Source of the DNA: Lachnospiraceae bacterium
Lineage (GTDB): Bacteria > Bacillota > Clostridia > Lachnospirales > Lachnospiraceae
Length of the DNA: 15,181 bases
Assembly (NCBI GenBank): GCA_017475845.1
Contig: JAFVEU010000228.1
Span: forward strand, 1 to 15,181
Reading direction: 5' to 3'
A program made the position numbers and the translations under genes. Shown piece after piece: positions 15,179 through 15,181 of this stretch. The notes beneath the pieces are model-generated. The model saw nothing but the letters and a program-made list of their open reading frames with translations. It ran no database searches and had not been told where the DNA came from. How positions within the stretch are numbered: position 1 is the first letter of the stretch; each line of letters starts with the position of its first letter.

Positions 15179-15181
15179 ACC

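Noticed and set aside
1..15181. High number of GGATCC sites (about 14 by eye)
   Set aside because: Nearly all fall on Asp-Pro codon pairs (GAT CCN after a codon ending in G), so codon choice explains them; it is not good evidence of a restriction or uptake signal.

Overview
The window looks like chromosomal DNA of a Gram-positive anaerobe of the Clostridia, most likely a Lachnospiraceae-type organism. This is inferred from protein style (an LCP ligase, an HtrA with a single N-terminal anchor, an intracellular GH51), strong AGGAGG-like ribosome sites, heavy use of AGG, AGA, ATA and CTT codons at roughly 50% GC, and simple stem-plus-T-run terminators. All genes lie on the + strand. I see no tRNA, rRNA, CRISPR array, transposase or phage gene.

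Bases 1-7576 are the end of a surface-polysaccharide (capsule, exopolysaccharide or wall glycopolymer) operon. In order it holds: the 3' part of a SASA/SGNH-type acetylesterase; a polyprenyl-phosphate-sugar-synthase-like GT2; a small flippase-like membrane protein of the LPG_synthase_TM type; an APH/choline-kinase-fold protein with an unrecognised N-terminal half; a GT2 whose C-terminus looks like the worn remains of a second GT domain; a WbbL-like rhamnosyltransferase-type GT2; and a WbaP/WcaJ-type initiating sugar-phosphate transferase with a TTG start. Several neighbours overlap by 4 bases (ATGA), so translation is probably coupled. A clear intrinsic terminator (7543-7576) closes the operon. 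No Wzx flippase or Wzy polymerase is visible, so the rest of the machinery must lie upstream or elsewhere.

Bases 7577-9377 are a self-contained catabolic gene, a GH51 alpha-L-arabinofuranosidase, preceded by about 220 bases without a convincing gene and followed by its own terminator.

Bases 9440-11585 form a second surface-glycan unit. A well-formed promoter with an adjoining perfect dyad drives an LCP (LytR-CpsA-Psr) glycopolymer ligase, followed after one base by a rhamnosyltransferase-like GT2. An extended -10 promoter inside the end of that GT2 probably starts glmS (11630-13456), which makes glucosamine-6-phosphate for wall and surface sugars. A terminator follows, then a membrane-anchored HtrA protease (13602-15092) with an odd aromatic C-terminal tail. 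The last 89 bases are a dense cluster of perfect GC-rich hairpins that runs off the window.

Functionally the genes fit together: donor sugar supply (glmS), lipid-linked assembly (initiating transferase and several GT2s), modification or trimming (esterase, kinase-like protein), attachment to the wall (LCP) and quality control outside the membrane (HtrA). I did not find a clearly new defence or mobile system. The most unusual items are the three-gene GT2/flippase/kinase-like module, the kinase-like protein's N-terminal half, the operator-like dyad before the LCP gene, the HtrA tail and the terminal hairpin cluster.
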